Positions 63,775 to 64,000 of a stretch of DNA of 64,000 nt are shown here, piece by piece. Under the pieces are notes generated by a model, which did no database searches, was not told where the DNA came from, and saw nothing but the letters and a program-made list of their open reading frames with translations. The DNA is taken from positions 118,431 to 182,430 of the forward strand of contig NZ_QPMH01000008.1 of NCBI RefSeq assembly GCF_003344765.1. The letters are read 5' to 3'. Within the stretch, counting starts at the first letter, position 1. Each line of letters opens with the position of its first letter. This DNA is from Ferruginivarius sediminum (GTDB taxonomy: Bacteria > Pseudomonadota > Alphaproteobacteria > Kiloniellales > Rhodovibrionaceae). The position numbers and the translations under genes were made by a program.

Positions 63775-64000
63775 ATTTAGAAAATGACATTATTTCTGAA
63801 TATACAATAGCTCGGACCTCAGAATATGTTTCTTGATGCCTGTTTGGCCAGACATATGCGGGCCAGCAAATTTGGATTATTTCAACAAGCTAGACGACAT
63901 GTCCGTCACGGGGGCGGGTGGCCCGCCTCCAGGTGTGCTGAGATACGTGGGTTGCACCGGCGGGTGCCGAGCCACAAGCACAGTGGAGACGGACCATGGA
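63775..64000 (+). other. AT-rich end of locus and structured leader of an edge gene
   Basis: Bases 63775-63890 are far more AT-rich than the rest of the window. From about 63900 the sequence is GC-rich with two hairpins: GGCGGG/CCCGCC (63913-63918 with 63922-63927) and GCACC/GGTGC (63954-63958 with 63963-63967). GGAG at 63985-63988 sits seven bases before an ATG at 63996 that runs off the window. This could be the start of a new gene or of an insertion sequence with a structured non-coding end; too little is visible to decide. Confidence 0.35.

Overview
The window is a GC-rich bacterial chromosome segment, most likely from an alphaproteobacterium of the Rhodospirillales/Kiloniellales/Rhodovibrionaceae type. 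That placement is inferred from a short heat-shock sigma factor RpoH, a HisZ-type histidine regulator, an ELM1-family protein, a DUF6476 membrane protein, a BCAM0308-family zinc-ribbon protein, dense GTG/TTG start usage and ectoine-type osmolyte genes. No phage, CRISPR array, rRNA operon or complete insertion sequence is visible. Two tRNA genes, Glu(CTC) and Gln(TTG), are present.

Layout. 1-1979: the end of an ABC1/AarF-family kinase, a palindromic intergenic repeat and a methyltransferase. 2016-11520: a catabolic locus with a RpiR-type regulator, a tripartite TRAP transporter, a secreted EF-hand protein, an N-formylglutamate-amidohydrolase-like enzyme, a glutamine-synthetase-like ligase, an aldehyde dehydrogenase and an iron-dependent alcohol dehydrogenase. 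Together these fit a gamma-glutamylation route for an amino alcohol or similar amine. 11577-16796: an isoaspartyl-dipeptidase-like amidohydrolase, a fused EctA-EctB protein with no ectC nearby, and a CocE/NonD hydrolase. 16948-20582: a truncated hydrolase, small conserved proteins, tRNA-Glu and threonine aldolase.

20632-46893 is mostly housekeeping: a RluA-family pseudouridine synthase, rpoH with a possible heat-shock promoter, a group of uncharacterised membrane and pseudokinase proteins beside a PAS histidine kinase, purA, hisZ, pqiA-like, an orphan PemK/MazF toxin, thiI, a zinc-type cation exporter, thiD-glmM-folP, an ELM1-family gene, an Lrp regulator, moaB-slt, uracil-DNA glycosylase, a TPR lipoprotein and ispE.

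47475-63774 is a second large catabolic locus. It holds a thiolase, a YeiH-type exporter, two class III CoA-transferase/racemase-type enzymes, a SsuABC-like ABC importer, an MmgE/PrpD protein, a GntR/FCD regulator, and an acyl-CoA carboxylase made of two different carboxyltransferases, a 74-residue free biotin carrier and a separate biotin carboxylase next to a TauE/SafE exporter. TTGTNNACAA-like palindromes lie before most of its transcription units. This suggests one GntR-controlled regulon for importing an (organosulfur?) acid, activating it with CoA, carboxylating it and cleaving it. The substrate is unknown. The final about 230 bases turn AT-rich and then into a structured leader ahead of a gene that starts at the window edge.
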